Positions 1 to 7,845 of a DNA stretch of 64,000 nt are shown one piece after another; position 1 is the stretch's first letter; each line of letters starts with the position of its first letter. Where the stretch lies: assembly GCF_008923205.2 (NCBI RefSeq), contig NZ_WBMS02000033.1:45136-109135 (forward strand). The letters run 5' to 3'. Origin of the DNA: Actinomadura physcomitrii. Its GTDB lineage: Bacteria; Actinomycetota; Actinomycetes; Streptosporangiales; Streptosporangiaceae. The notes below the pieces were generated by a model. That model was not told where the DNA came from, ran no database searches, and saw only the letters and a program-made list of their open reading frames with translations. The translations under genes were made by a program, and so were the position numbers.

Positions 1-768
1 GTCGAGCACCACGTCCACGAACGGCTTCCCGGTGCCGGCGTCGGTGTGCGCGAGCACCTCGGCGGTGATCTCGATCAGGTAGGACTCCAGCCGGCCGGTG
101 TTCCAGGTGCGGAACACCTCGGCGATCTCGGCGGGCGCGAGCCCGGCGGCGTGCCGCAGCAGGTCGTAGGACTCGGCGATCAGCTGCATGTCGGAGTACT
201 CGATGCCGTTGTGCACCATCTTCACGAAGTGCCCGGCGCCGTCCGGGCCGACGTGGGTGCAGCAGGGCGTCCCGTCGACGTTCGCGGCGATGTCCTCCAG
301 CAGCGGGCCGAGCGCCTCGTAGGACTCGGCGGAACCGCCCGGCATGATGCTCGGGCCGTGCAGCGCGCCCTCCTCGCCGCCGGAGATGCCGGTGCCGACG
401 AAGTGGATCCCGCGCTCGCGCAGCGCGGCCTCGCGGCGGCGGGTGTCGGCGAAGTGCGCGTTGCCGCCGTCCACGATCATGTCGCCGGACTCCAGCAGCG
501 GCGCGAACTCGTCGATGACCGCGTCGGTCGGCGCGCCCGCCTTCACCATGATCACCAGCCGGCGGGGCCGCTCCAGCGACGCGACGAACTGCTCCGCGGT
601 CTCCGCCGGCAGGAAGGCCCCCTCGTCGCCGAACTCCTCCACCAGCGCCTTCGTGCGGGCGGCGGTGCGGTTGTGCAACGCGACCGGATGGCCGTGCCGG
701 GCGAGGTTGCGGGCCAGGTTACGGCCCATCACCGCGAGCCCCGTGACGCCTATGCGCGCCGTTTGCAT
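1..768 (-). CDS. gnd: 6-phosphogluconate dehydrogenase (decarboxylating), N-terminal 256 residues; 3' end outside window
   Basis: Oxidises and decarboxylates 6-phosphogluconate to ribulose 5-phosphate in the pentose phosphate pathway, making NAD(P)H. The start is ATG at 768, preceded by AGGAGAG at good spacing. The N-terminal Rossmann fold carries GVTGLAVMGRNLA (residues 7-19). The family signature ISGGEEGALHGPSIMPGG (128-145) is intact, and so is the active-site run FVKMVHNGIEY with Lys183, Asn187 and Glu190 at the positions known for the family. The gene reads leftward and leaves the window in frame, so the all-helical C-terminal domain is not seen. It is divergent from the sugar-phosphate pair at 921-4072, so the 152-bp gap should hold two promoters. 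Function is confident; cofactor preference cannot be told. Confidence 0.95.
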   Translation of the reverse strand, partial: MQTARIGVTGLAVMGRNLARNLARHGHPVALHNRTAARTKALVEEFGDEGAFLPAETAEQFVASLERPRRLVIMVKAGAPTDAVIDEFAPLLESGDMIVDGGNAHFADTRRREAALRERGIHFVGTGISGGEEGALHGPSIMPGGSAESYEALGPLLEDIAANVDGTPCCTHVGPDGAGHFVKMVHNGIEYSDMQLIAESYDLLRHAAGLAPAEIAEVFRTWNTGRLESYLIEITAEVLAHTDAGTGKPFVDVVLD

Positions 769-920
769 TGGTTCTCTCCTCTTCGTGTGCCACCCTGGCC
801 AAGGGGTTGTACGACGATCATGATCCCCCCGTTCGAACGCCGGCCCCGCATGTCCTGTTCCGGCACGGGAACGGGACGCACTTGAGAACGATTCCGATCG
901 TGTCCATCCAGGGGGTGCGG

Positions 921-1670
921 ATGCTGGGACTGCCGGACGCGGCGGCGGCGTGTCTGTTCGATCTCGACGGGGTGCTTACCCGCACCGCGGCGGTGCACGC
1001 CGCGGCCTGGAAGGAGATGTTCGACGGCTACCTGCGCGAACGCGCGCGGGAGACGGGCGAGCCGTTCGTCCCCTTCGACCCGGTGAAGGACTATGGGCGC
1101 TACGTCGACGGCAAGAAGCGCGAGGACGGCACGCGCTCGTTCCTGGAGTCGCGCGGCATCACGCTGCCCGAGGGCGCCCCGGACGACCCTCCGGAGGACG
1201 CGACCGTGCGCGGCCTCGGCAACCGCAAGAACGCCCTCGTCCTCAAGATCATCGAGGAGAAGGGCGTGGAGACCTTCGACGGGTCGATCGACTTCGTCCG
1301 CGCGGCCCGCAAGGCGGGGCTGCGGACGGCGGTGGTGTCCTCCAGCGCCAACACCGTGCAGGTGCTGCGCTCGGTCGGGATCACCGACCTGTTCGACGCG
1401 CGGGTGGACGGCGTCGTCGCGGCGGAGCGGAACCTGCCGGGCAAGCCCGCGCCGGACATGTTCCTCGCGGGGGCGAAGGAGCTGGACGTGCCCGCGGACC
1501 GGGCCGTGGTGTTCGAGGACGCGCTCGCGGGCGTGCAGGCCGGCCGGGCCGGCGGGTTCGCGTACGTGGTGGGCGTCAACCGGGTCGACGGCGAGCACGC
1601 CAAGGAGCTCGCCGCGCACGGCGCCGACGTGGTGGTGAACGATCTGTCCGAACTGCTGGAGGACAAGTGA
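921..1670 (+). CDS. pgmB: HAD-superfamily beta-phosphoglucomutase
   Basis: Cytosolic phosphatase-fold mutase expected to turn beta-glucose 1-phosphate into glucose 6-phosphate. The reading frame is open further upstream, but ATG 921 directly follows GGGGGTG and gives the normal family length (249 aa). The HAD motif FDLDGVLT contains the Asp14 nucleophile and Asp16 acid/base. The cap region follows, then the VVSSSAN motif II region, a conserved GKPAPDMF segment with the motif III Lys, and VFEDALAGVQAG for metal binding. It overlaps the GH65 gene by four bases (GTGA), so the two are translationally coupled. GH65 phosphorylases release beta-glucose 1-phosphate, which is this enzyme's substrate, so the neighbour strongly supports the assignment. 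Confidence 0.9.
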   Translation: MLGLPDAAAACLFDLDGVLTRTAAVHAAAWKEMFDGYLRERARETGEPFVPFDPVKDYGRYVDGKKREDGTRSFLESRGITLPEGAPDDPPEDATVRGLGNRKNALVLKIIEEKGVETFDGSIDFVRAARKAGLRTAVVSSSANTVQVLRSVGITDLFDARVDGVVAAERNLPGKPAPDMFLAGAKELDVPADRAVVFEDALAGVQAGRAGGFAYVVGVNRVDGEHAKELAAHGADVVVNDLSELLEDK

Positions 1671-4072
1671 CGGACCCGGAGGGACAGACCAGCGTCGACC
1701 GGCCCGTGTTCACCGTGGAGCCGTGGTGCGTCCGCGAACCGGAGCTGCGGCTGGACCGGCTGGCGCAGAGCGAGTCGGTGTTCGCGTTGTCGAACGGCCA
1801 TCTCGGCCTGCGCGGCAACCTCGACGAGGGGGAGCCGCACGGCCTGCCGGGCACCTACCTGAACTCGTTCTACGAGCAGCGGCCGCTGCCGCAGGCGGAG
1901 ACCGCCTACGGCTATCCGGAGTCGGGGCAGACGGTCATCAACGTCACCAACGGCAAGGTGATCCGGCTGCTGGTGGACGACGAGCCGCTGGACGTGCGGT
2001 ACGGGCGCGTCCACCACCACGAGCGGATCCTGGACATGCGGGCCGGCACCCTCACCCGGCACGTGGAGTGGACGTCGCCGGCCGACCAGCGGATCCGGGT
2101 GACGTCCACGCGGATGGTGTCGCTGACGCAGCGGGCGGTCGCGGCGATCTGCTACGACGTGGAGCCGGTGCACCAGTCCATGCGGGTCGTCGCGCAGTCG
2201 GAGCTGGTCGCCAACGAGGCGCTGCCGGACGGCGACAAGGACCCGCGCGCGTCGGCGATCCTCGACCATCCGCTGATCAGCGAGGAGCACGTCGCCAACG
2301 GCACGAAGGTGCTGCTGCTGCACCGGACGCGGCAGAGCGGGCTGCGGATGGCCGCGGGCATGTCGCACCACATCGAGGGCCCCGAGTCGATGGCGGTGGA
2401 GACCGAGAGCTCGCCGGACGTGGGCCGGCTGACGGTCGCGACGCGGCTGGAGCCGGGGCAGCGGCTGCGGATCATCAAGTACCTGGCCTACGGGTGGTCG
2501 AGCCAGCGGTCCCGGCCGGCGCTGCACGACCAGGTGGTCGGGGCGCTGGCGGGCGCGCGGCAGACCGGCTGGGAGGGGCTGCTGGCCGAGCAGCGGCACT
2601 TCCTGGACGACTTCTGGTGCGGCGCGGACGTGGAGGTCGACGGGGACGCCGAGATCCAGCAGGCGGTCCGGTTCGGGCTGTTCCACACACTGCAGGCGGG
2701 CGCGCGCGCAGAACGCCGCATGATCCCGGCGAAGGGGCTGACGGGCCCGGGCTACGACGGGCACACGTTCTGGGACACCGAGACGTTCGTGCTGCCGGTG
2801 CTGACCTATACCGCGCCCGACGCCGCCGCCGACGCGCTCGCCTGGCGGCACATGACGCTACCGCTGGCGTGCGAGCGGGCCGCCCAGCTCGGGCTTGCCG
2901 GCGCCGCGTTCCCGTGGCGGACGATCCGCGGCCACGAGTGCTCCGGCTACTGGCCCGCCGGGACCGCGGCGTTCCACATCAACGCCGACATCTCCGACGC
3001 CGTCGCGCGGTACGTGGACGCGACGCAGGACGAGCGGTTCGAGCGGGAGATCGGGCTGGAGATCCTGGTGCAGACGGCGCGGCTGTGGCGCAGCCTCGGC
3101 CACCACGACGTCGGCGGGGTGTTCCGCATCGACGGCGTCACCGGCCCGGACGAGTACAGCGCGGTCGTGGACAACAACGTCTACACCAACCTGATGGCGC
3201 GCCGGAACCTGCTGGAGGCGGCGGAGACGGCGATGCGCCACCCGGACATGTGCGACCGGCTCGGCGTGGACGCCGAGGAGGCCGCGTCGTGGCGGGACGC
3301 GGCGTCGGCGATGGTGATCCCCTACGACGAGCGGCTGGGCGTCCATCCGCAGAGCGAGAACTTCACCAACCACGCCCGCTGGGACTTCGCGGCGACCAAG
3401 CCGGACCACTACCCGCTGCTGCTGAACTTCCCGTACTTCGACCTGTACCGCAAGCAGGTCGTGAAGCAGGCGGACCTGGTCCTGGCCCTGCACCTGTGCG
3501 GGGAGCAGTTCACCGACGAGCAGAAGGCCCGCAACTTCGAGTACTACGAGAGCCTGACGGTGCGCGACTCGTCGCTGTCGGCGCAGACGCAGGCGGTGGT
3601 GGCGGCCGAGGTCGGGCATCTGGAGCTGGCGCACGACTACCTCGGCGAGACCTCGCTGATGGACCTGCACGACCTGAACCGCAACACCCGCGACGGGCTG
3701 CACGTCGCGTCGATGGCGGGCGCGTGGAGCGGGCTCGTCGCCGGGTTCGGCGGGATGCGGGCGGGCGGCGGGCGGCTGCGGTTCGCGCCGCGGCTGCCGG
3801 GCGGCATCAGCCGGCTGGCGTTCCGGATGCGGTACCGGGGCAGCCGGGTGCGGGTCGAGGTGACCGGGGAGTCGGCCACCTACGAGCTGCTGGACGGCCC
3901 GGCCATCACGCTGTGGCACCACGGCGAGGAGTTCGAGCTCGGGGACGAGCCGGTCGAGCTGCCGATCGAGCAGGTCGCGGCGCGTCCGGCGCCGACGCAG
4001 CCGGCGGGCCGGGAGCCGGCGCCACGCCGCATCGACCCGCACAGCCGGGAGCCGCGGCCCGTCGACTCCTGA
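1667..4072 (+). CDS. Glycoside hydrolase family 65 disaccharide phosphorylase
   Basis: Inverting phosphorylase of an alpha-glucoside (trehalose, maltose, kojibiose or a related disaccharide), giving beta-glucose 1-phosphate and a free sugar. The start is GTG 1667 inside the pgmB stop; the open frame upstream of it is a shadow of pgmB. The protein has 801 aa, the usual GH65 length. It shows an N-terminal beta-sandwich, then the (alpha/alpha)6 barrel with GYDGHTFWDTETF, IRGHECSGYWPAGTAAFH and GPDEYSAVVDNNVYTN. Glu496 in GPDEY matches the catalytic acid known for the family. A C-terminal beta domain and a proline-rich tail of about 30 residues follow. Substrate specificity cannot be read from sequence. 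It forms a two-gene operon with pgmB and feeds glucose 6-phosphate toward the neighbouring gnd route. Confidence 0.9.
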   Translation: MTDPEGQTSVDRPVFTVEPWCVREPELRLDRLAQSESVFALSNGHLGLRGNLDEGEPHGLPGTYLNSFYEQRPLPQAETAYGYPESGQTVINVTNGKVIRLLVDDEPLDVRYGRVHHHERILDMRAGTLTRHVEWTSPADQRIRVTSTRMVSLTQRAVAAICYDVEPVHQSMRVVAQSELVANEALPDGDKDPRASAILDHPLISEEHVANGTKVLLLHRTRQSGLRMAAGMSHHIEGPESMAVETESSPDVGRLTVATRLEPGQRLRIIKYLAYGWSSQRSRPALHDQVVGALAGARQTGWEGLLAEQRHFLDDFWCGADVEVDGDAEIQQAVRFGLFHTLQAGARAERRMIPAKGLTGPGYDGHTFWDTETFVLPVLTYTAPDAAADALAWRHMTLPLACERAAQLGLAGAAFPWRTIRGHECSGYWPAGTAAFHINADISDAVARYVDATQDERFEREIGLEILVQTARLWRSLGHHDVGGVFRIDGVTGPDEYSAVVDNNVYTNLMARRNLLEAAETAMRHPDMCDRLGVDAEEAASWRDAASAMVIPYDERLGVHPQSENFTNHARWDFAATKPDHYPLLLNFPYFDLYRKQVVKQADLVLALHLCGEQFTDEQKARNFEYYESLTVRDSSLSAQTQAVVAAEVGHLELAHDYLGETSLMDLHDLNRNTRDGLHVASMAGAWSGLVAGFGGMRAGGGRLRFAPRLPGGISRLAFRMRYRGSRVRVEVTGESATYELLDGPAITLWHHGEEFELGDEPVELPIEQVAARPAPTQPAGREPAPRRIDPHSREPRPVDS

Positions 4073-4115
4073 TCCGGCCGGGCGGCGGCCGGTTCCGGCC
4101 TCGGCCGGGCGGGCG

Positions 4116-4661
4116 TCAGGACCGGGCGGCGCAGGACCCGGGGTCGCAGTCCTGCTCGGACGCGCCGCCGCCGTCGTCCCGCCGGGCCTTGCGCGGCTCG
4201 GCGCGGTCGTCGACGAGCAGCCGGCGCGGGCCCGGCCCCTCGTCGCCGAGCCGGTCGTAGGGGTTGGCGAGCGCGCACTTGCTGATCGACAGGCAGCCGC
4301 AGCCGATGCACTCGGTCAGGTCGTCGCGGAGCCTCTCCAGCTGCCGGATGCGGGCGTCGAGGTCGGCGCGCCAGAGGTCGGACAGCCGTGCCCAGTCGGC
4401 GACGGTCGGGGTGCGCTCCTCGGGGAGCGTGGCGAGGGCGTCCCTGATGTCGGCGAGCGGGATGCCGACCCGCTGGGAGACCTTGATGAACGAGACGCGG
4501 CGCAGCGTGTCGCGGGTGAAGCGGCGCTGGTTGCCGGCGGTGCGGCGGCTGCGGATCAGCCCCTTGGCCTCGTAGAAGTGCAGCGCCGAGACGGCCACGC
4601 CGCTGCGCTCGGCGAGCTGCCCGACGGTCAGTTCGTGCTTGCGGTGCTCGAGGCGCGTCAT
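4116..4661 (-). CDS. soxR: Redox-sensing MerR-family activator SoxR
   Basis: A [2Fe-2S] transcription factor that responds to redox-cycling compounds. The 181-aa protein has an N-terminal MerR winged helix (LTVGQLAERSGVAVSALHFY, residues 11-30), a dimerisation helix, and the diagnostic cluster loop with Cys118, Cys121, Cys123 and Cys129 (C-x2-C-x-C-x5-C). The 50-residue tail is charged and carries two extra cysteines (DCDPGSC), longer than in enteric SoxR. No Shine-Dalgarno precedes the ATG; the start codon sits six bases after a -10-like TAGGAT, which suggests a leaderless message. Its own promoter carries a SoxR box, so autoregulation is inferred. A second box lies at 11063. The gene stands alone, downstream of the pckG terminator hairpin. 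Confidence 0.95.
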   Translation of the reverse strand: MTRLEHRKHELTVGQLAERSGVAVSALHFYEAKGLIRSRRTAGNQRRFTRDTLRRVSFIKVSQRVGIPLADIRDALATLPEERTPTVADWARLSDLWRADLDARIRQLERLRDDLTECIGCGCLSISKCALANPYDRLGDEGPGPRRLLVDDRAEPRKARRDDGGGASEQDCDPGSCAARS

Positions 4662-4667
4662 ACCGCG

Positions 4668-4700
4668 ATCCTATGCGACCTCAACCAAGCTTGAGGTCAA
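4668..4700 (-). promoter_or_regulatory. soxR promoter with SoxR operator, leaderless layout
   Basis: Read on the minus strand: a -35-like TTGACC (4700-4695), 21 bases, then TAGGAT (4673-4668), then exactly six bases to the ATG of soxR. Between the hexamers lies the dyad CCTCAA-N6-TTGAGG, extended to eight-base perfect arms (4677-4698). This matches the published SoxR consensus half sites and its 18-bp core. The long spacer fits MerR-family activation by DNA distortion. The promoter layout and dyad are seen in the sequence; binding and autoregulation are inferred. Confidence 0.75.
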
Positions 4701-4746
4701 CGCCCGCGCCCGCTCGCGGAGGGAGCTCGGCGAGCGGGCGGACCGG

Positions 4747-4777
4747 GCCCGTGCCCGCGCGGCGGGCGGGCACGGGC
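4747..4777 (-). terminator. Hairpin downstream of pckG
   Basis: A perfect 12-bp GC stem (GCCCGTGCCCGC pairing with GCGGGCACGGGC) with a 7-nt loop, starting ten bases after the pckG stop. There is no U-tract, as is usual for high-GC actinobacterial terminators. It insulates soxR from pckG read-through. Confidence 0.6.
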
Positions 4778-4786
4778 GGTGCCGGA

Positions 4787-6604
4787 TCAGGCCTCCAGGC
4801 GGCGCACCAGGTCGTGGTACTCGTCCCACAGGGCCTTCGGCATGTGGTCGCCGAACTTCTCGAAGAACTCCGGCACGAGGGCGGCCTCCTGCTTCCACAC
4901 CTCGTTGTCGACCGACAGCAGCGTCTCCAGGTCGGCGTCGTCGATCCGCAGGCCGGAGGTGTCCAGCGACTCCCTCGTCGGCAGCTGCCCGATCGGGGAC
5001 TTGGCGGCGTCGGCCTTGCCGTTCAGCCGCTCGACGATCCACTTCAGCACGCGGCTGTTCTCGCCGAAGCCGGGCCAGATGAACTTGCCGTCGGCGTTCT
5101 TGCGGAACCAGTTGACGTAGTAGATCCGCGGCAGCTTCTCGGCGTCGGTGGCCTTGCCGATCTCCAGCCAGTGGCCGAAGTAGTCGCCCATGTTGTAGCC
5201 GCAGAACGGCAGCATGGCGAACGGGTCGCGGCGCAGCTCGCCGACCGTGCCCTCGGCGGCGGCGGTCTTCTCGGACGCGATGTTGGCGCCGAGGAACACG
5301 CCGTGCTGCCAGTCGAAGGACTCGGTGACCAGCGGGACGGCGGACGCGCGGCGGCCGCCGAACAGGATCGCCGAGATCGGCACGCCCTTCGGGTCCTCCC
5401 ACTCGTCCGCCGCGATCGGGCACTGCCCGGCCGGGGTGGTGAAGCGGGCGTTCGGGTGCGCGGCGGGCGTCTCGGACGCGGGCGTCCAGTCGTTGCCCTT
5501 CCAGTCGGTCAGGTGCGCGGGCGGCTCGTCGGTGAGGCCCTCCCACCAGACGTCGCCGTCGTCGGTGAGCGCGACGTTGGTGAAGATGCTGTTGCCCCAC
5601 AGCGTCTTGACCGCGTTGGCGTTGGTGCTCTCGCCGGTGCCGGGCGCGACGCCGAAGAAGCCGGCCTCGGGGTTGATGGCGTAGAGCCGGCCGTCGTCGC
5701 CGAACCGCATCCAGGCGATGTCGTCGCCGATCGTCTCGACCTTCCAGCCCGGGACGGTCGGCTCGAGCATGGCGAGGTTGGTCTTGCCGCACGCCGACGG
5801 GAAGGCGGCGGCGACGTAGCGGGTCTCGCCCTCCGGCGGGGTGAGCTTCAGGATGAGCATGTGCTCGGCCATCCAGCCCTCGTCACGCGCCATCGTCGAG
5901 GCGATGCGCAGCGCGTAGCACTTCTTGCCCAGCAGGGCGTTGCCGCCGTAGCCGGACCCGTAGGACCAGATCTCCCGGGTCTCGGGGAAGTGGGTGATGT
6001 ACTTGGTGGAGTTGCACGGCCACTTGGCGTCGGCCTGCCCCGGCTCCAGCGGCGCGCCCACCGAGTGGACGGCCTTGACGAAGGTGCCGCGCTCCTCGAT
6101 CAGCCGCAGGGCGCCCGCGCCCATCCGCGTCATGATCTTCATCGAGACCGCGACGTAGGCGGAGTCGGTGATCTCGACGCCGAGCTGGGAGATGTTGCCG
6201 CCCAGCGGGCCCATGCAGAACGGCACCACGTACATGGTGCGGCCCTTCATGCAGCCGTCGAAGAGCCCGTCGAGGGTCTGCTTCATCTCGGCCGGCGCGA
6301 CCCAGTTGTTGGTCGGGCCGGCGTCCTCCTCCTTCTCGGAGCAGATGAAGGTCCGGTCCTCGACGCGGGCGACGTCGGTCGGGTCGGAGGCGGCGTGGAA
6401 GCTGTTGGGCCGTTTGGCCGGGTCGAGGCGCGTGAGGGTGCCCTGCTCGACGAGGAGGCCGGTCAGGCGCTCCCACTCCTCGTCCGAGCCGTCGCACCAC
6501 TCGACGCGGTCGGGCTTGGTCAGCTCGGCGATCCCGCGTACCCACTCCACGAGTTCGGTGTGGCCGGTAGGGGCCTGGTCGAGGCCGGGGACCTGGTTGG
6601 ACAC
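4787..6604 (-). CDS. pckG: Phosphoenolpyruvate carboxykinase (GTP)
   Basis: Interconverts oxaloacetate plus GTP with phosphoenolpyruvate, CO2 and GDP, the first step of gluconeogenesis; cytosolic. The frame is open upstream, but GTG 6604 is chosen because AAGGAG lies six bases before it and the resulting 605 aa is the normal length. The GTP-type P-loop AAAFPSACGKTNLAMLEPT with the reactive Cys is present, as are the metal/substrate segments GSGYGGNALLGKKCYALRIA and ILFGGRRASAVPLV. The gene is monocistronic, bounded by a hairpin downstream and a regulatory region upstream that holds two palindromes (6668-6683 and 6717-6732). Control by carbon source is therefore likely. Confidence 0.96.
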   Translation of the reverse strand: MSNQVPGLDQAPTGHTELVEWVRGIAELTKPDRVEWCDGSDEEWERLTGLLVEQGTLTRLDPAKRPNSFHAASDPTDVARVEDRTFICSEKEEDAGPTNNWVAPAEMKQTLDGLFDGCMKGRTMYVVPFCMGPLGGNISQLGVEITDSAYVAVSMKIMTRMGAGALRLIEERGTFVKAVHSVGAPLEPGQADAKWPCNSTKYITHFPETREIWSYGSGYGGNALLGKKCYALRIASTMARDEGWMAEHMLILKLTPPEGETRYVAAAFPSACGKTNLAMLEPTVPGWKVETIGDDIAWMRFGDDGRLYAINPEAGFFGVAPGTGESTNANAVKTLWGNSIFTNVALTDDGDVWWEGLTDEPPAHLTDWKGNDWTPASETPAAHPNARFTTPAGQCPIAADEWEDPKGVPISAILFGGRRASAVPLVTESFDWQHGVFLGANIASEKTAAAEGTVGELRRDPFAMLPFCGYNMGDYFGHWLEIGKATDAEKLPRIYYVNWFRKNADGKFIWPGFGENSRVLKWIVERLNGKADAAKSPIGQLPTRESLDTSGLRIDDADLETLLSVDNEVWKQEAALVPEFFEKFGDHMPKALWDEYHDLVRRLEA

Positions 6605-6667
6605 GGGCAACTCCTTCAGCTGTTCGCAGGATGTTTGCATGATGAACAAGACCCGACGTTTTTGCCA

Positions 6668-6683
6668 TTTGGTCTGGACCAAT
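6668..6683. promoter_or_regulatory. DasR/GntR-type palindrome upstream of pckG
   Basis: TTGGTC-TG-GACCAA, a perfect 6+6 dyad with a two-base centre, lies 65 bp upstream of the pckG start. The core TGGTCYAGACCA is the dre-type motif known for DasR and other HutC/GntR regulators in streptomycetes, with mismatches only in the outer bases. Binding is inferred. Confidence 0.5.
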
Positions 6684-6716
6684 CCCGTCGCCTTCTGGGC
6701 CTTCCCGTGCAGGTTT

Positions 6717-6732
6717 TGTGATTGATATCACT
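6717..6732. promoter_or_regulatory. CRP-like box upstream of pckG
   Basis: TGTGA-N6-TCACT differs by one base from the CRP/GlxR consensus TGTGA-N6-TCACA. It is embedded in a locally AT-rich stretch between modC and pckG, about 115 bp upstream of the pckG start. The motif is visible; the regulator is inferred. Confidence 0.5.
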
Positions 6733-6782
6733 GAGGCACGGGCGCCGACGGCGGCGCGCCGCCGCCCTCGGCTCGGACCCGC

Positions 6783-7832
6783 TCAAGCTGGGTAAACGTG
6801 GGTTTCGGTGGCCTTCACGGCCGCCCATATCGTGCTGCCCTCGGACAAATCCAGTTCCGCGACAGAGGCCGGAGTGATGTCCGCGACGGCGTCGAAAGGC
6901 GGCCCGGACAACCGCACCCGCACCCGGTCCCCGTGCCGTTCGACCGCCGCGACACGCGCACGCCACAGGTTGCGCGGGCTGCCGTCGGGGCGAGTGCGGT
7001 ACAGCGCGACCGACGATGGCGCGAAGGCCAGGAACACCTCACCCGAAAGCGAGTCGACTGTGTCCAGCGCATGCTCGCCTTCGGTGCCGCCGATGACTAC
7101 GGTGCCGCCCTCGGCCTTCCCCCGGTACAGGTTCAGCCCGACGAGCCTCGCGACGTAGTCCGTGCGCGGCCGCCGGGCCACCTCCGCCGGCGTGCCCTCC
7201 TGCACCAGCCGGCCGTCCTCCACCACGACGATCCGGTCGGCCAGCACCATCGCGTCCAGCGGGTCGTGGGTGACGAGCACGGCGGCGCCCTCGAACCCGG
7301 CCAGATGCCGGCGCAGCGCGGCGCGGATCTCCAGCCGGGTGTGCGCGTCGAGCGCGGCGAGCGGCTCGTCCAGCAGCAGCAGGCCCGGCTCGACGGCCAG
7401 CGCGCGCGCCAGCGCGACCCGCTGCGCCTGCCCGCCCGACAGCGCCCGGGGGCGCGCGGACGCGTACTCGGCGAGCCCCACCCGCTCCAGCCACTGCGCG
7501 GCGCGGCGCCGCGCGGCCCGCCGTCCGGCGTTCTGGCAGCGCGGCCCGAACGCGACGTTCTCCAGGACGCTGAGGTGCGGGAACAGCAGGTAGTCCTGGA
7601 AGACCATGCCGACGCCGCGGCGCTCGGCGGGCAGCGGGCGCAGGTCCGTGCCGTCCAGCCGGATGTGGCCGTCCGGCATCGCGACGAGCCCGGCGAGCGC
7701 GCGCAGCGCGGTGCTCTTGCCCGCGCCGTTCGGCCCGAGCAGCGCCACGACCTCGCCGGGCGCGGCGGCGAGCGCGAGGTCCAGCTCGAACGCCGCCCGC
7801 CGCACGACGAGCCGCGCGTCCAGCCCCTTCAC
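6783..7832 (-). CDS. modC: Molybdate ABC transporter ATPase with C-terminal TOBE domain
   Basis: Energises molybdate import with ModAB at the inner face of the membrane. GTG 7832 follows a GGGGGGCG ribosome site 13 bases after the modB stop. The Walker A is LLGPNGAGKST, the Q-loop is in VFQDYLLFPH, the ABC signature is LSGGQAQRVALARAL, the Walker B is LLLDEPLAALD, and the switch His is in LVTHDP. Residues from about 250 to 349 form the TOBE/MOP-type regulatory domain that senses oxyanion in ModC proteins. It is the last gene of the HTH-TOBE/modA/modB/modC operon. A homologous tungstate system cannot be excluded. Confidence 0.92.
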   Translation of the reverse strand: MKGLDARLVVRRAAFELDLALAAAPGEVVALLGPNGAGKSTALRALAGLVAMPDGHIRLDGTDLRPLPAERRGVGMVFQDYLLFPHLSVLENVAFGPRCQNAGRRAARRRAAQWLERVGLAEYASARPRALSGGQAQRVALARALAVEPGLLLLDEPLAALDAHTRLEIRAALRRHLAGFEGAAVLVTHDPLDAMVLADRIVVVEDGRLVQEGTPAEVARRPRTDYVARLVGLNLYRGKAEGGTVVIGGTEGEHALDTVDSLSGEVFLAFAPSSVALYRTRPDGSPRNLWRARVAAVERHGDRVRVRLSGPPFDAVADITPASVAELDLSEGSTIWAAVKATETHVYPA

Positions 7833-7845
7833 GCCGCCCCCCGGA

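Noticed and set aside
950..1666. N-terminal extension of the GH65 frame back to 950
   Set aside because: Arg/Gly-rich shadow of pgmB; the coupled GTG at 1667 gives the family length.
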